Assembly (NCBI RefSeq): GCF_946480385.1
Contig: NZ_CAMLJP010000072.1
Coordinates: forward strand, 1 to 34,183
Origin: an uncultured Azospirillum sp.
GTDB taxonomy: Bacteria; Pseudomonadota; Alphaproteobacteria; Azospirillales; Azospirillaceae
Direction: 5' to 3'
DNA length: 34,183 nucleotides
The translations under genes were made by a program, and so were the position numbers. Shown in pieces: positions 7,850 through 16,284 of this stretch. Numbering within the stretch: position 1 is the first letter of the stretch; each line of letters starts with the position of its first letter. Below the pieces are notes generated by a model. The model did not search any database, was not told the origin of the DNA, and saw nothing but the letters and a program-made list of their open reading frames with translations.

Positions 7850-8677
7850 TCAGAAGCTGTTCCGCTCATGGTACGTCTGCAAAAACTGCTGCACACGCGA
7901 TTCGGTGGATTCGTGGAAGACCTCGCGCGGGGTGCCGAAGGCGGCGATGCGGCCGCGGTCGAGGAAGGCCACCTTGTCGGCGACGTTGGCGGCGAAGCCC
8001 ATCTCGTGGGTCACCACCACCATGGTCATGCCGTCGGCGGCCAGATCGCGCATCACCTGCAACACCTCGCCCACCAGTTCCGGGTCGAGGGCAGAGGTCG
8101 GCTCGTCGAACAGCATCAGGTGGGGTTCCATTGCGATGACGCGGGCGATGGCGACGCGCTGCTGCTGACCGCCGGACAGGCGGGCGGGATAGGCGTCGGC
8201 CTTGGCGGCCAGACCGACGCGGTCCAGCATCCGGCCGGCATGCGCGGCTGCCGACGCCTTGTCCATGCCGCGGACCTGCACCAGCGCCTCCGCCACATTC
8301 TCCAGCGCGGTCATGTGGGGCCACAGGTTGAACTGCTGGAACACCATGCCGACGTTGCGGCGCAGGCTGCGCAGGTCGCGGTTCGACAGGCGGCGGCGCG
8401 GCGTGTCCTCGGTATAGCCGACCAGCGTGCCTTCGATGCGGATCTCGCCGCGGTCGTAGACCTCCAGGAAGTTGATGCAGCGCAGAAGCGTGCTCTTGCC
8501 CGATCCGCTGGGGCCGATCAGGCAGACGACCTCCGACTTGTTGACCGTCAGGTCGATGTCGCGCAGCACCTCGTTGGTACCGAAGCTCTTGCCGACGCCG
8601 CGGATCGAGACCATCGGCACGGCATCGCCGGCGGTCGGGGTGCGCGACGGGGCGGCGGTTTGGGAAACGGCGGTCAT
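7850..8677 (-). CDS. Polar amino-acid ABC transporter ATPase (GlnQ/HisP type)
   Basis: The 275-residue protein has Walker [10 protein letters not shown] near residues 55-63, Q-loop [16 protein letters not shown], signature [13 protein letters not shown], Walker [15 protein letters not shown] and H-loop [10 protein letters not shown]. These are diagnostic of the polar amino-acid uptake subfamily. The ATG at 8677 shares a base with the permease stop (TGATG). The open frame extends far upstream but that part is a shadow of the permease gene. It is the last gene of the regulator-transporter operon and drives import with the two permeases and the binding protein. Confidence 0.93.
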   Translation of the reverse strand: MTAVSQTAAPSRTPTAGDAVPMVSIRGVGKSFGTNEVLRDIDLTVNKSEVVCLIGPSGSGKSTLLRCINFLEVYDRGEIRIEGTLVGYTEDTPRRRLSNRDLRSLRRNVGMVFQQFNLWPHMTALENVAEALVQVRGMDKASAAAHAGRMLDRVGLAAKADAYPARLSGGQQQRVAIARVIAMEPHLMLFDEPTSALDPELVGEVLQVMRDLAADGMTMVVVTHEMGFAANVADKVAFLDRGRIAAFGTPREVFHESTESRVQQFLQTYHERNSF

Positions 8678-9381
8678 CACGCCCTCGCGGTTGCGGTCTC
8701 GGTCGACGACCCCTGCGGCGAGGCATGGGTCAGGAAACGGGTGACGCGCGCCTCCAGCCGGCGGCCCAGGCGCGAGACCACCTCCACCAGCAGCCAGTAG
8801 AACAGCGCCATCCCCAGGATGGTCTCGAAGGTGGCGAAGGTCTCCGCCGCCATCGTCTGCATCTCGTACATCAGTTCCGGCACGGTGATGATCGACAGAA
8901 CCACCGTCTCCTTGGTCAGGATCGCCATCATGTTGACGATGGCCGGGATGGTCGACACCAGCATCGCCGGCACGATCACCCGGCGCAGGATGGAGGCGTA
9001 GGACATGCCGAGGCTGAGTGCGGCCTCCACCTGTCCCTTCGGCACCGCCTGATAGCCGGCGCGGAAGATCTCGGCGAAGTACGCGCTGCCGTAGATGCCG
9101 AGGCCGAGGATGCCGGCGGTTGTCGCCTCCAGCCGCAGGCCGATGGACGGGCCGCCGCTGTAGAGCAGGAACAGCTGGATCAGGAAGGGCGTGCCGCGGA
9201 TCACTTCGATATAAGCGCGGATGACCCAGCGCAGCGGCTTGACCGGCAATTGGCGAAGCAGCATCAGCACGAAGCCCAGCACCATGCCGATCAGGCAGCC
9301 GGCCCCCCAGCACAGGATGGTGACGCCGAAGCCGTGCAGCAGCGCCGGGCCGTACTGGACGAGAAGGGAAAGGTCCAACAT
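8677..9381 (-). CDS. Polar amino-acid ABC transporter permease (second)
   Basis: The 234-residue inner-membrane protein begins with a hydrophobic helix region and contains the HisM/GlnP-type permease motif [18 protein letters not shown], and the EAA loop ([23 protein letters not shown]) near residues 120-142 that docks on the ATPase. It has about five membrane segments. It follows the first permease after 4 bases and is coupled to the ATPase gene. Paired permeases of this kind form a heterodimer. The exact amino acid carried is not determined by sequence. Confidence 0.93.
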   Translation of the reverse strand: MLDLSLLVQYGPALLHGFGVTILCWGAGCLIGMVLGFVLMLLRQLPVKPLRWVIRAYIEVIRGTPFLIQLFLLYSGGPSIGLRLEATTAGILGLGIYGSAYFAEIFRAGYQAVPKGQVEAALSLGMSYASILRRVIVPAMLVSTIPAIVNMMAILTKETVVLSIITVPELMYEMQTMAAETFATFETILGMALFYWLLVEVVSRLGRRLEARVTRFLTHASPQGSSTETATARA

Positions 9382-9385
9382 CGGA

Positions 9386-10033
9386 TCAGGCCTGTTGCAG
9401 GCGGCGTTCGACCAGCGTGCCGAACAGGGCCAGCGCGCCGTTGATCGCCAGATAGATGAGGCCGGCCGCCAGATAGATTTCCAGCGGACGGTAGTTGCTG
9501 GCCGAGATGGTCTGGCTGGTCCGCGTCAGTTCCGCCACCCCGACGACGGAGATCAGCGAGGACGCCTTCAGCAGCAGGATCAGCTCGTTGACCAGGGCGG
9601 GGACCGAGATGCGGAAGGCCTGCGGCAGCAGGATGCGCGTCCAGATCGACTGGGCGGGGAAGCCCAGTGCCAACGCCGCTTCCGACTGGCCATGCGGAAC
9701 GGCGTTCAGCGCGCCGCGGTAGATCTCCGACACATAGGCGCCGGACGCGAGGCCCAGCGCGGCGACGGAGGCGACCAGCGGCGGCACGTCGATGCCGATC
9801 AGCGGCAGCATGTAGTAGATCAGCAGAAGCTGGATCAGCAGCGGCACGCCGCGGAAGAAGCTGACATAGACGCCGCCCGCCATGTCGGCCGCCCGACCAC
9901 CGGACTGGCGCGCCACGCAGACGACGACACCGATCACCTGCCCCAGCAGTACGCCGAGCAGCGAGACCCAGATGGTCGTGACGGCCGCCCCCAGCAGATA
10001 GGGAAGGGCGTCGATGATGACGCTGAACTTCAT
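9386..10033 (-). CDS. Polar amino-acid ABC transporter permease (first)
   Basis: Starting at ATG 10033 (MKFSVIIDALPYLLGAA) the protein has 215 residues. It carries the subfamily motif FFRGVPLLIQLLLIYY near residues 60-75 and the EAA loop EAALALGFPAQSIWTRILLPQAF. About five membrane helices are visible. The frame is open upstream to 10162, but that part overlaps the binding-protein gene and has no membrane character, so the internal ATG is preferred. It is separated from the binding-protein gene by an 82-base gap holding a strong hairpin, which may lower expression of the membrane components relative to the binding protein. Confidence 0.92.
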   Translation of the reverse strand: MKFSVIIDALPYLLGAAVTTIWVSLLGVLLGQVIGVVVCVARQSGGRAADMAGGVYVSFFRGVPLLIQLLLIYYMLPLIGIDVPPLVASVAALGLASGAYVSEIYRGALNAVPHGQSEAALALGFPAQSIWTRILLPQAFRISVPALVNELILLLKASSLISVVGVAELTRTSQTISASNYRPLEIYLAAGLIYLAINGALALFGTLVERRLQQA

Positions 10034-10067
10034 CGAGTGGGCCTTCGTCGGCGGTAGCGGAATCGGT

Positions 10068-10095
10068 CCCCTCTCCCTCGAACGGGGGAGAGGGG
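10068..10095 (-). other. Intercistronic stem-loop between binding-protein and permease genes
   Basis: CCCCTCTCCC (10068-10077) pairs perfectly with GGGAGAGGGG (10086-10095) across 8 bases. On the coding strand no T tract follows, so it looks like an mRNA-stabilising or attenuating hairpin, comparable in position to those after periplasmic binding-protein genes in other ABC operons. Confidence 0.6.
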
Positions 10096-10115
10096 AAAAT
10101 CCCGGTCGAGTCAGC

Positions 10116-10964
10116 TTACAGCTGCGGTTCCGGAACGGTGGTCGGCAGGTCCTGCGAGACACCGAACCACTTCTTCTGGATGGTCGCCATGCGGCCGTCC
10201 TTCTGGATCTTCACCAGGGCGGCGTTGACCGCCTCGATCAGGCTCTTGTCGTTCTCGTCCAGGCGGCCGACCCAGGAGAAGTAGGACGGCTTGCCGAAGG
10301 GCGGCAGGACGACGGCGAAGGTGTCCTTGCGCTTGGAAGCGGCGAAGTTCAGGTTCGGCAGCGAGTTGACCGAGGCGTCGACGCGGCCGGCGGCCAGATC
10401 GGCGTAGGACTGGTTGCTGTCGACATATTCACGGACGTCCGGCGGGGTCGGCAGGGTCTGGCCGTATTCCTTCAACTGGGCAAGCTGCGAGGTCCCCTTG
10501 CCGCCGCCGACCTTCTTGCCGGCGATGTCTTCCGGCTTGTTGATGGTCTTGTCGTCGGCGCGCTTCATCAGGGCAGCGGTCGCCTCGGAAATCGGAACGG
10601 TGAAGGCGTAGCGCTTCATGCGCTCCTTCGTGATCGTGACCGGGGCGATGACCAGATCGAACTTCTTGGCTTCCAGGCCGGGCAGCACGCTGGTCCAGGG
10701 CAGGTCCATGTACTTGGCCTTGACGCCCAGCTCCTTCGCCACCTCGTCGATCAGGTCGCGGTCGACACCCTTGTATTCGTTGTTCTCGAGGAAATCGAAG
10801 GGCGGGAACTGCATCTCGGTGGCGACGGTCAGGACGCCGGCCTTCTTCACGTCGGCCAGCGTATCGGCCATCGCCGTGCCGGCGGCGGCACCGGCGACCA
10901 GCATCGTGGCGCCCAGCAGCGCCGCCTTGACCATCGTCCGAACCATAGCCTTGCTCTCCATCAT
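10116..10964 (-). CDS. Periplasmic amino-acid binding protein (SBP family 3)
   Basis: The 282-residue protein has a signal peptide to about residue 33 (cleavage near AMA/DT). It shows the family-3 solute-binding layout: VLTVATEMQFPPFDFLEN at the start of the mature part, GVDRDLIDEVAKELG, LPGLEAKKFDLVIAPVTITKERMKRYAFTVP and a C-terminal helix with MATIQKKWFG. It captures a polar amino acid in the periplasm for the two permeases. Two tandem ATGs (10964 and 10961) follow an AGGGGG ribosome binding site; I use the first. The intergenic gap from the regulator is 48 bases and contains a HutC-type operator candidate at 11008-11017. Confidence 0.92.
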   Translation of the reverse strand: MMESKAMVRTMVKAALLGATMLVAGAAAGTAMADTLADVKKAGVLTVATEMQFPPFDFLENNEYKGVDRDLIDEVAKELGVKAKYMDLPWTSVLPGLEAKKFDLVIAPVTITKERMKRYAFTVPISEATAALMKRADDKTINKPEDIAGKKVGGGKGTSQLAQLKEYGQTLPTPPDVREYVDSNQSYADLAAGRVDASVNSLPNLNFAASKRKDTFAVVLPPFGKPSYFSWVGRLDENDKSLIEAVNAALVKIQKDGRMATIQKKWFGVSQDLPTTVPEPQL

Positions 10965-11007
10965 GAAAGAACCCCCTGTTGCGGCCGGCGGCTGTCGCCG
11001 GTCCTTT

Positions 11008-11017
11008 TGTGTTTACA
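11008..11017 (-). promoter_or_regulatory. Candidate HutC-type operator before the binding-protein gene
   Basis: TGTGTTTACA differs by one base from the TGTA-N2-TACA pattern reported for HutC. It sits inside a larger symmetric TTTGT-N4-ACAAA arrangement and overlaps the stop codon of the regulator gene, 44 bases before the binding-protein start. Confidence 0.5.
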
Positions 11018-11846
11018 AATTCAACTCTGTCGCGCTGTCGGTGATCGATGACCCGCTGAGGCTGAAGCGGTCGCCAACCGACAGGAAATGCACCAGCGTC
11101 ACCGGCCGGCTGAGATGCATGGTCTGCCGCCGGATCGACAGGCAGGCCGTACCCGCCTCCACCCCCAGCAGCGCCGCCATCTCCGCCGTGGCGTTGACCG
11201 CGCGCACGGTGTGGTCGGCCGACGACCAGGGAACGCGGTCGACCAGCCAACGGCTGGGTGCCACGACGTCGAACGGTTCGTCAATCACCTCCGGCACGAC
11301 GTCGAGGTTGACGAGGCGGCGTTCGTGCTGGATCGGCGTCCCGTCGCTGAAATGCAGGCACTCCAGCGTCAGGATCGGCGTTCCGTCAGGCAGGTCCGGC
11401 CAGCGAATGCCTTCGCCGTTGCGGAGGCTCCTGCGGTCGCGGATGCGGAATTCGTAGACACGCCCCTCCCGCGCCACCACATCGCCGATGTCCTCGATGG
11501 GCAGGGCGAAGCGGTCGCGGCGGCTGGTGGCGACGAAGGTGCCGGCGCGGCGGCGGCGGACCAGGAATCCTTCCCGCGCCAGCAGGGCGATGGCCTTGTG
11601 CACAGTCTGGCGGGAGACGCCGTAGAGGCTCGACAGTTCCGCCTCGTTGGGAAGGCGCTGGCCGGCCTGCCAGCGTCCACGCAGGATCTGGCCGGCGACG
11701 GCGCGCTTGATCTGGTCGAACAGGGGGCCGCGGCCGTCCAGGGCACCATCCAGGGGCAGGCCACCTTGCACCGGATCGCCCGGCTGAGAAGCCGGTCCGC
11801 CACTGCGGTCCTGTCCGGTCAGGCTTTGCCGTACCAACCCCTGCAC
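11013..11846 (-). CDS. GntR/HutC-family transcriptional regulator
   Basis: A GntR winged-helix domain (PLFDQIKRAVAGQILRGRW, LPNEAELSSLYGVSRQTVHKAI, AREGFLVRRRRAGTFVA) is followed by a UTRA ligand-binding domain (DGTPILTLECLHFSDGTPIQHERRLVNLDVVPE ... LSIRRQTMHLSRPVTLVHFLSVGDRF). This is the HutC subfamily, mostly repressors. The frame is open to ATG 11900, but a promoter with an operator in its spacer occupies 11886-11914, so that ATG would lie before the transcription start. The GTG at 11846, preceded by GGAG with 6 bases spacing, is preferred and gives 277 residues, closer to the family's roughly 240-250. No histidine-utilisation genes are in the window. It probably controls itself and the amino-acid importer downstream. 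Confidence 0.87.
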   Translation of the reverse strand: MQGLVRQSLTGQDRSGGPASQPGDPVQGGLPLDGALDGRGPLFDQIKRAVAGQILRGRWQAGQRLPNEAELSSLYGVSRQTVHKAIALLAREGFLVRRRRAGTFVATSRRDRFALPIEDIGDVVAREGRVYEFRIRDRRSLRNGEGIRWPDLPDGTPILTLECLHFSDGTPIQHERRLVNLDVVPEVIDEPFDVVAPSRWLVDRVPWSSADHTVRAVNATAEMAALLGVEAGTACLSIRRQTMHLSRPVTLVHFLSVGDRFSLSGSSITDSATELNL

Positions 11847-11885
11847 CCCGCTCTCCGCGCCGCGTTGCGATGTGACGTTTCGGCG

Positions 11886-11914
11886 ATAATGTATGTACAT
11901 AAACTTTCGGTCAA
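11886..11914 (-). promoter_or_regulatory. Promoter with HutC-type operator for the regulator-transporter operon
   Basis: On the minus strand TTGACC (11914-11909) and CATTAT (11891-11886) are 17 bases apart. The palindrome TGTATGTACA (11890-11899), an exact TGTA-N2-TACA match, occupies the spacer and touches the -10 box, as expected for a repressor site. This suggests autoregulation. Confidence 0.6.
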
Positions 11915-12064
11915 TCGCGAAATCCCGAACCCGGTCCTGGCCCGACGCCGACCATGCTGCGGTGCGGCGGATTTCCGCCTATCCGCTTCGCAAGGGCTTG
12001 CGCAGCCGTTCAAAAAAGCCAATTGGAGAGCGGGTTTCGCAGTATTGAAGGCTTGAGTGCGTGC

Positions 12065-13390
12065 ATGTCGGTCGGATTGGGCAAGGAAGGGTTGAGGGGG
12101 CCGGTGGCGGAGGTGCGTGACGATCTCGTCGCTTGCCACGACTGCGGACGCCTGCACCGCATCCGCCTGCCGGCACCGGGGCACCGGGCCGAATGCACCC
12201 GCTGCGGGGCGGTGCTGTTTCGGCACACCAGGGGCGGGCTGCACCATGCGCTGCCAGTGGCGGTCGCCGGCGCCCTGCTGCTGCTGCTGATCGTCGCCAA
12301 CCCGCTGATGGGCGTGAACATCCAGGGCAACGACCGGATCAGTCTGGTCACCACCGGGGTTGAAACGCTGGCCGATCAGGGCATGTGGCCGCTGGCGCTT
12401 CTGGTCGGTGCGCTGGTGCTGGCCGCTCCCTTCGCCCGCAACATGGCGGTAATCGCCGTTCTGCAGCGCCTGCACGAAGGCCGCCCACCCGTCCATGCGC
12501 GGGAGACGGCGCGCCTGTTCGCTTGGGCGGAGCGGCTGCGGCCGTGGGCGATGCTGGACGTCTTCCTGCTGGGACTCCTGGTTGGCTATTCGCGGCTGAA
12601 GGGCTTCGCCAATGCCGAATTCCTGTCCGGCGGGCTGGCTCTGGGCGGTTTCGTGCTGGTCCGCACGCTGATGGATTTGGCGCTCGACAGCCGCCGGATC
12701 TGGCAGGCCATCGACCATGTTCCGCCGCCCGATGCGCCGGCACCGGCGCGCTGGGTCGCCTGTACCGTCTGTCAGCGGATCCATGGCTGCGACCATGGCC
12801 CGGCGCCGGAGCGTTGCACCCGTTGCCACAGCCGACTGCACGCGCGCGAGCCGAACTGCCTGGAGCGCACCGCTGCGCTGGTGACGGCCGGCGCGGTGCT
12901 CTACATCCCGGCCAACCTGCTGCCGGTGATGACCGTCATCAATTTCGGCCAGGGCGCCCCCAGCACCATCCTCAGCGGCGTGCACGAGCTGGCGGAAGCC
13001 GGGTTGTGGCCGCTGGCCATTCTGGTCTTCGTCGCCAGCGTCGCCGTGCCGGTGTTGAAGCTGGCGGGGCTCGGCTGGTTCCTTCTGGCCGCGTGGCGGC
13101 GTTCGGCCGCGAGGCTGCATGCCCGGACGCGGCTGTACCGTATCATCGACGCCATCGGGCGCTGGTCCAACATCGACGTGTTCATGATCGCCATCCTCAC
13201 GGCCCTGGTGCAGTTCGGCGCCGTCGCCTCCGTCCGCGCCGATCCCGGCGCCATCGCCTTCGCCTCCGTGGTCGTGCTGACCATGCTGGCGAGCCATGTC
13301 TTCGACCCGCGCATGATGTGGGACCGGGCGGAGGAGGGCGCGCCAGAATCGACTCCCGATGAACAGACGGGGGTGGCGCGGCATGGCTGA
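12065..13390 (+). CDS. pqiA: PqiA family inner-membrane protein (intermembrane lipid transport)
   Basis: With the ATG at 12065 the protein has 441 residues. It has two tandem PqiA units, each with a zinc-ribbon-like pair of CxxC motifs (CHDC and CTRC near residues 20-50; CTVC and CTRC in the middle) followed by four membrane helices. Such two-unit PqiA proteins partner with MCE proteins of the PqiB class in moving lipids between inner and outer membranes. An upstream in-frame ATG at 11954 would add 37 residues without homology features; GAAGG lies about 14 bases before 12065, so the start is not certain. Its end overlaps pqiB by 8 bases. Confidence 0.9.
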   Translation: MSVGLGKEGLRGPVAEVRDDLVACHDCGRLHRIRLPAPGHRAECTRCGAVLFRHTRGGLHHALPVAVAGALLLLLIVANPLMGVNIQGNDRISLVTTGVETLADQGMWPLALLVGALVLAAPFARNMAVIAVLQRLHEGRPPVHARETARLFAWAERLRPWAMLDVFLLGLLVGYSRLKGFANAEFLSGGLALGGFVLVRTLMDLALDSRRIWQAIDHVPPPDAPAPARWVACTVCQRIHGCDHGPAPERCTRCHSRLHAREPNCLERTAALVTAGAVLYIPANLLPVMTVINFGQGAPSTILSGVHELAEAGLWPLAILVFVASVAVPVLKLAGLGWFLLAAWRRSAARLHARTRLYRIIDAIGRWSNIDVFMIAILTALVQFGAVASVRADPGAIAFASVVVLTMLASHVFDPRMMWDRAEEGAPESTPDEQTGVARHG

Positions 13391-15071
13391 CGAGACCCCG
13401 AACGGCCAGCCGCCGGCCAATCAACCGCCGGCCAATCATCCGCCAGAGGTCGCGACGCCGGCGCGCCGGCGGCTGTCGCCCTTATGGATTCTGCCGCTGG
13501 TGGCGGTGCTGATCGCAGGCTGGCTCGGCTGGCGCTGGTTCGAAGAGCGTGGGCCGCAGATCGTCATCACCTTCCAGTCCGGTGACGGGCTGGAGGCCGG
13601 GCGGACCCGCATCAAGCATAAGAACGTCGATCTGGGTGTGATCGAATCTGTGCGGCTGTCCGACGACCTGTCGCAGGTGATCGCCACGGCCCGCATGGAC
13701 CGCACCGCCATCCGCCACCTGAAGGAGGGCACCCGCTTCTGGATGGTGGCGCCGCGCCTCAGCCTGGGCGGGGTGTCGGGGCTCAGCACGGTGGTGTCCG
13801 GCACCTATGTGGAGATGGAGCCGGGCGGCGGCGACGACCGGCGGGTGTTCGACGCGCTGGACGAGCCGCCGGTGATCCGCGCCGACGTGCCGGGCCGCAG
13901 CTTCAACCTGAAGACGGAACAGCTGGGCTCGCTGGCCCAGGGCTCGCCCGTTTATTTCCGCGGCGTCCAGATCGGCGAGGTGATGGGCTACAACCTGTCG
14001 GCGCAGGACCGCACGGTTTCGGTGTCGGTCTTCGTCCGCGCGCCCTACGAGGAGCTGGTGCATGAGGGAAGCCGCTTCTGGCGGTCGTCGGGCATCCAGT
14101 TCTCCGCCGGGGCCGACGGCATCAAGTTCCAGACCGAATCGCTGAAGTCGCTGGCGCTGGGCGGCGTCGTCCTGGAAACCCCGCCCGATCCGGAGGCCGG
14201 GGCGCAGGCCAATGAATGGGCCACCTTCACCCTATACGAGGATCAGGCTTCCGCGGCGGCGGCGCGCGACCGGCTGCGCGTGCGCTACCGGCTGGAATTC
14301 CCGGGCTCGGTGCAGGGGCTGCAGGCCGGTGCGCCGGTGCTGATGCGCGGCCTGACCGTGGGCCACGTCGCCGCCGTGCGGCTGGAGTATGACGAGAACA
14401 AGCAGGAACTGCACATCCCGGTCGACATCGACTTCGAACCCGATCTGGTCGCGCGGACCTATGCCGTGATCGACGGCAAGCCGATGGACGAGGCGGCGGT
14501 GCGCAAGTTGATCGCCACCCAGGTGCAGAAGGGACTGCGGGCCCGGCTGGCTTCGGGCAACCTGATCACCGGGCAGAAGCTGGTGTCCTTCGACTATGCG
14601 CCCGGCTTGCCGCCCTCGCCGGGATCGGAGCGGTCGGAACTGCCGACGGTGGCGTCCAGCGACCTCGATTCGATCATGGCGTCTGCCGGGGTGGTGATGG
14701 AGAAGGTGGCGGCACTGCCGCTCGACGCGCTGCTGGCCGATCTGCGCGGCACCTTGCAATCGATCAGTGGCGTGGCCGGCTCGCCCGACCTCGCGCGCTC
14801 GCTGGCGTCCCTCGCCAAGGCGCTGGGCAGCGCCGACGCGCTGATGCGCGACGCCGACCGGCAGTTGCCGCAGCTGGTGAAAAGCCTGCGCGGCGTGGCG
14901 ACCGCGGCCCAGGGCACGCTGAAAAGCGCCAACGGGCTGCTGGGCGGCGGAGGTGGACAGGCCGATCTGGCCGGCGTGATGCGGCAGCTGAACGACGCGG
15001 CACGGTCCTTCCGCGTGCTCGCCGACTATCTGGAACGCCACCCGGAGGCACTGCTTCGGGGCAAGAGGTAA
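13383..15071 (+). CDS. pqiB: PqiB, MCE-domain intermembrane transport protein
   Basis: The 562-residue protein has a Pro/Asn-rich cytoplasmic tail, one membrane helix at about residues 32-52 (PLWILPLVAVLIAGWLGWRWF) and three MlaD/MCE domains at roughly 55-150, 165-265 and 290-400 (GDGLEAGRTRIKHKNVDLGVI; LAQGSPVYFRGVQIGEV; LQAGAPVLMRGLTVGHV). A long C-terminal helical region (about 430-562) fits the coiled-coil needle that bridges the periplasm in PqiB. I chose ATG 13383, which overlaps the pqiA stop (ATGGCTGA); an ATG at 13359 is possible. It sits between pqiA and pqiC in one operon. Confidence 0.93.
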   Translation: MADETPNGQPPANQPPANHPPEVATPARRRLSPLWILPLVAVLIAGWLGWRWFEERGPQIVITFQSGDGLEAGRTRIKHKNVDLGVIESVRLSDDLSQVIATARMDRTAIRHLKEGTRFWMVAPRLSLGGVSGLSTVVSGTYVEMEPGGGDDRRVFDALDEPPVIRADVPGRSFNLKTEQLGSLAQGSPVYFRGVQIGEVMGYNLSAQDRTVSVSVFVRAPYEELVHEGSRFWRSSGIQFSAGADGIKFQTESLKSLALGGVVLETPPDPEAGAQANEWATFTLYEDQASAAAARDRLRVRYRLEFPGSVQGLQAGAPVLMRGLTVGHVAAVRLEYDENKQELHIPVDIDFEPDLVARTYAVIDGKPMDEAAVRKLIATQVQKGLRARLASGNLITGQKLVSFDYAPGLPPSPGSERSELPTVASSDLDSIMASAGVVMEKVAALPLDALLADLRGTLQSISGVAGSPDLARSLASLAKALGSADALMRDADRQLPQLVKSLRGVATAAQGTLKSANGLLGGGGGQADLAGVMRQLNDAARSFRVLADYLERHPEALLRGKR

Positions 15072-15092
15072 CGGAATGGGGAGGAGAGGGTG

Positions 15093-15692
15093 ATGGATTG
15101 GGTGCGCGGATTGCGGAACGCCGCGCTGGCGGCGCCGCTTCTCGTGCTGGCGGCCTGCCAGTCGACGCCGGACAGCCGGCTCTACACGCTGGCGGTGGTC
15201 CCGCCGGTCGAGACGGCGCAACCGGTGCGATCTGCGCCGCAAACCCTGGCTCTGGGGTCGCTGGAGCTGCCGATGCTGATCGACCGGCCGCAGATCGTCC
15301 GGCGGATCGACGGCAACAGGGTGGAAACGCTGGAGTTTGATCGTTGGGCCGAGCCGCTGGCCGACGGGCTGCGCTCCACCCTGGCCGGCGACCTGTCGGC
15401 GCGCCTGCCGGGCACGACGGTGCTGCCGACGGCCGGAAGCAACGTGGGGGAGGGAACGGCGGTGCTCGCCGTCACCGTGCTGCGCTTCGACGCTGACGCC
15501 ACTGGCCGCGTGGTTCTGGATGCGCAGTGGAGCCTGTCGCCGGGCGGCGGTTCCGGCGGGCGCAAGAGCGGCCCGACGCGCGAAACCGTCGAGGTGCCGT
15601 CCGCCGGAACCGGACCCGATGCCCAGGTCCGGGCGATGAGCCAAGCGGTCGGAACGCTGGCCGACCGCATCGCCGCCGGCGTGCGGCGCTAA
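15093..15692 (+). CDS. pqiC: PqiC, outer-membrane lipoprotein (ABC-type transport auxiliary family)
   Basis: The 199-residue protein begins with a lipoprotein signal peptide ending LVLAAC with the lipidated Cys at residue 22. The body matches the PqiC / DUF330 family: SRLYTLAVVPP near the mature start and IDRPQIVRRIDGNRVETLEFDRWAEPLADGL in the middle. PqiC anchors the PqiB bridge at the outer membrane. The ATG at 15093 follows a strong GGAGGAGAGG site; the GTG immediately before it is less likely. It completes the pqiABC operon. Confidence 0.92.
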   Translation: MDWVRGLRNAALAAPLLVLAACQSTPDSRLYTLAVVPPVETAQPVRSAPQTLALGSLELPMLIDRPQIVRRIDGNRVETLEFDRWAEPLADGLRSTLAGDLSARLPGTTVLPTAGSNVGEGTAVLAVTVLRFDADATGRVVLDAQWSLSPGGGSGGRKSGPTRETVEVPSAGTGPDAQVRAMSQAVGTLADRIAAGVRR

Positions 15693-15715
15693 CCAAGCGG
15701 GACCTTGCCGGCGCC

Positions 15716-16084
15716 TCAATGCAGCAGGGTGGCGCCGCGGTCCGCGCTGTGGTGCGGCCGTTCCATGCGGCCGACGGCTGGACGGTCCGGCCTGGGCGTG
15801 TCCTCCGCCGGGGCCGGCAGATGCAGCCCGGCCCGGCCGAGGGCGGCGGCCAGGACGCAGAGCGGGGCCATCGCCATGCGCACGCCGGCCAGCGGCAGCC
15901 AGTCGTTCATCAGCAGCCCGGCCTCGGTCATGCCGTCCTGCCAGTGCGGGTGTTGACGTTCCGGCTCCCGCAACGTTTCCGCCCACAGCCGCAGAACGGA
16001 GACGACCAGCGCCTCGGCACCGCGCAGGTCCTGGAAGCGCTCGCGGCCGGGCATGGAGCGGCGATGGGACTGCATGCTGGACAT
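15716..16084 (-). CDS. Uncharacterised 122-residue protein behind a Fur-like box
   Basis: I do not recognise the family. The protein has no signal peptide. A central helical stretch with LRGAEALVVSVLRLWAETL and a hydrophobic segment GVRMAMAPLCVLAAALGRAGL (about residues 68-88) is followed by a Pro/Arg/His-rich tail. The ATG at 16084 follows GGAG with 6 bases spacing; ATGs at 16129 and 16153 would fall at or inside the promoter palindrome and are rejected. A promoter TTGCAT-N17-TACCCT (16142-16114) overlaps a Fur-like inverted repeat. The gene converges on pqiC and stands alone, so the promoter is its main clue: an iron- or metal-responsive role is inferred. Confidence 0.6.
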   Translation of the reverse strand: MSSMQSHRRSMPGRERFQDLRGAEALVVSVLRLWAETLREPERQHPHWQDGMTEAGLLMNDWLPLAGVRMAMAPLCVLAAALGRAGLHLPAPAEDTPRPDRPAVGRMERPHHSADRGATLLH

Positions 16085-16130
16085 GACGGACTCCGCTTGG
16101 ATTGGACGAGCGGAGGGTAGGCTGTTCATT

Positions 16131-16153
16131 ATGCGAATGCAAGTTATTCGCAT
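16131..16153 (-). promoter_or_regulatory. Fur-like box overlapping the promoter of the 122-residue gene
   Basis: ATGCGAAT and ATTCGCAT form a perfect 8-base inverted repeat with a 7-base spacer. The inner 19-mer GCGAATGCAAGTTATTCGC fits the three-hexamer Fur array (6-6-1-6) with 11 of 19 bases equal to the E. coli consensus. It overlaps a candidate -35 box (TTGCAT). Confidence 0.55.
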
Positions 16154-16201
16154 TTAGTCGGGCTTTGAAAGGGGCGAAATTTCTCAGTGCTGCGGCGGCT
16201 C

Positions 16202-16253
16202 CCGCCCCCGCCATCCGGCGCTTCCCCGCCACCGGTGGTGGAGGCGGGGGCGG
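16202..16253 (-). other. GC-rich stem-loop downstream of the E1 beta gene
   Basis: CCGCCCCCGCC (16202-16212) pairs with GGCGGGGGCGG (16243-16253), and the loop contains a second palindrome CCACCGGTGG. It begins 31 bases beyond the E1 beta stop and may help end transcription, although no T tract follows. Confidence 0.4.
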
Positions 16254-16284
16254 AGGTCTGGCGAGGGGCGGGCGGCGTGCGCGA

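Noticed and set aside
11819..13420. A 533-codon open frame on the minus strand opposite pqiA
   Set aside because: It is rich in Gln, His, Arg and Gly without domains and runs across pqiA and the regulator promoter.
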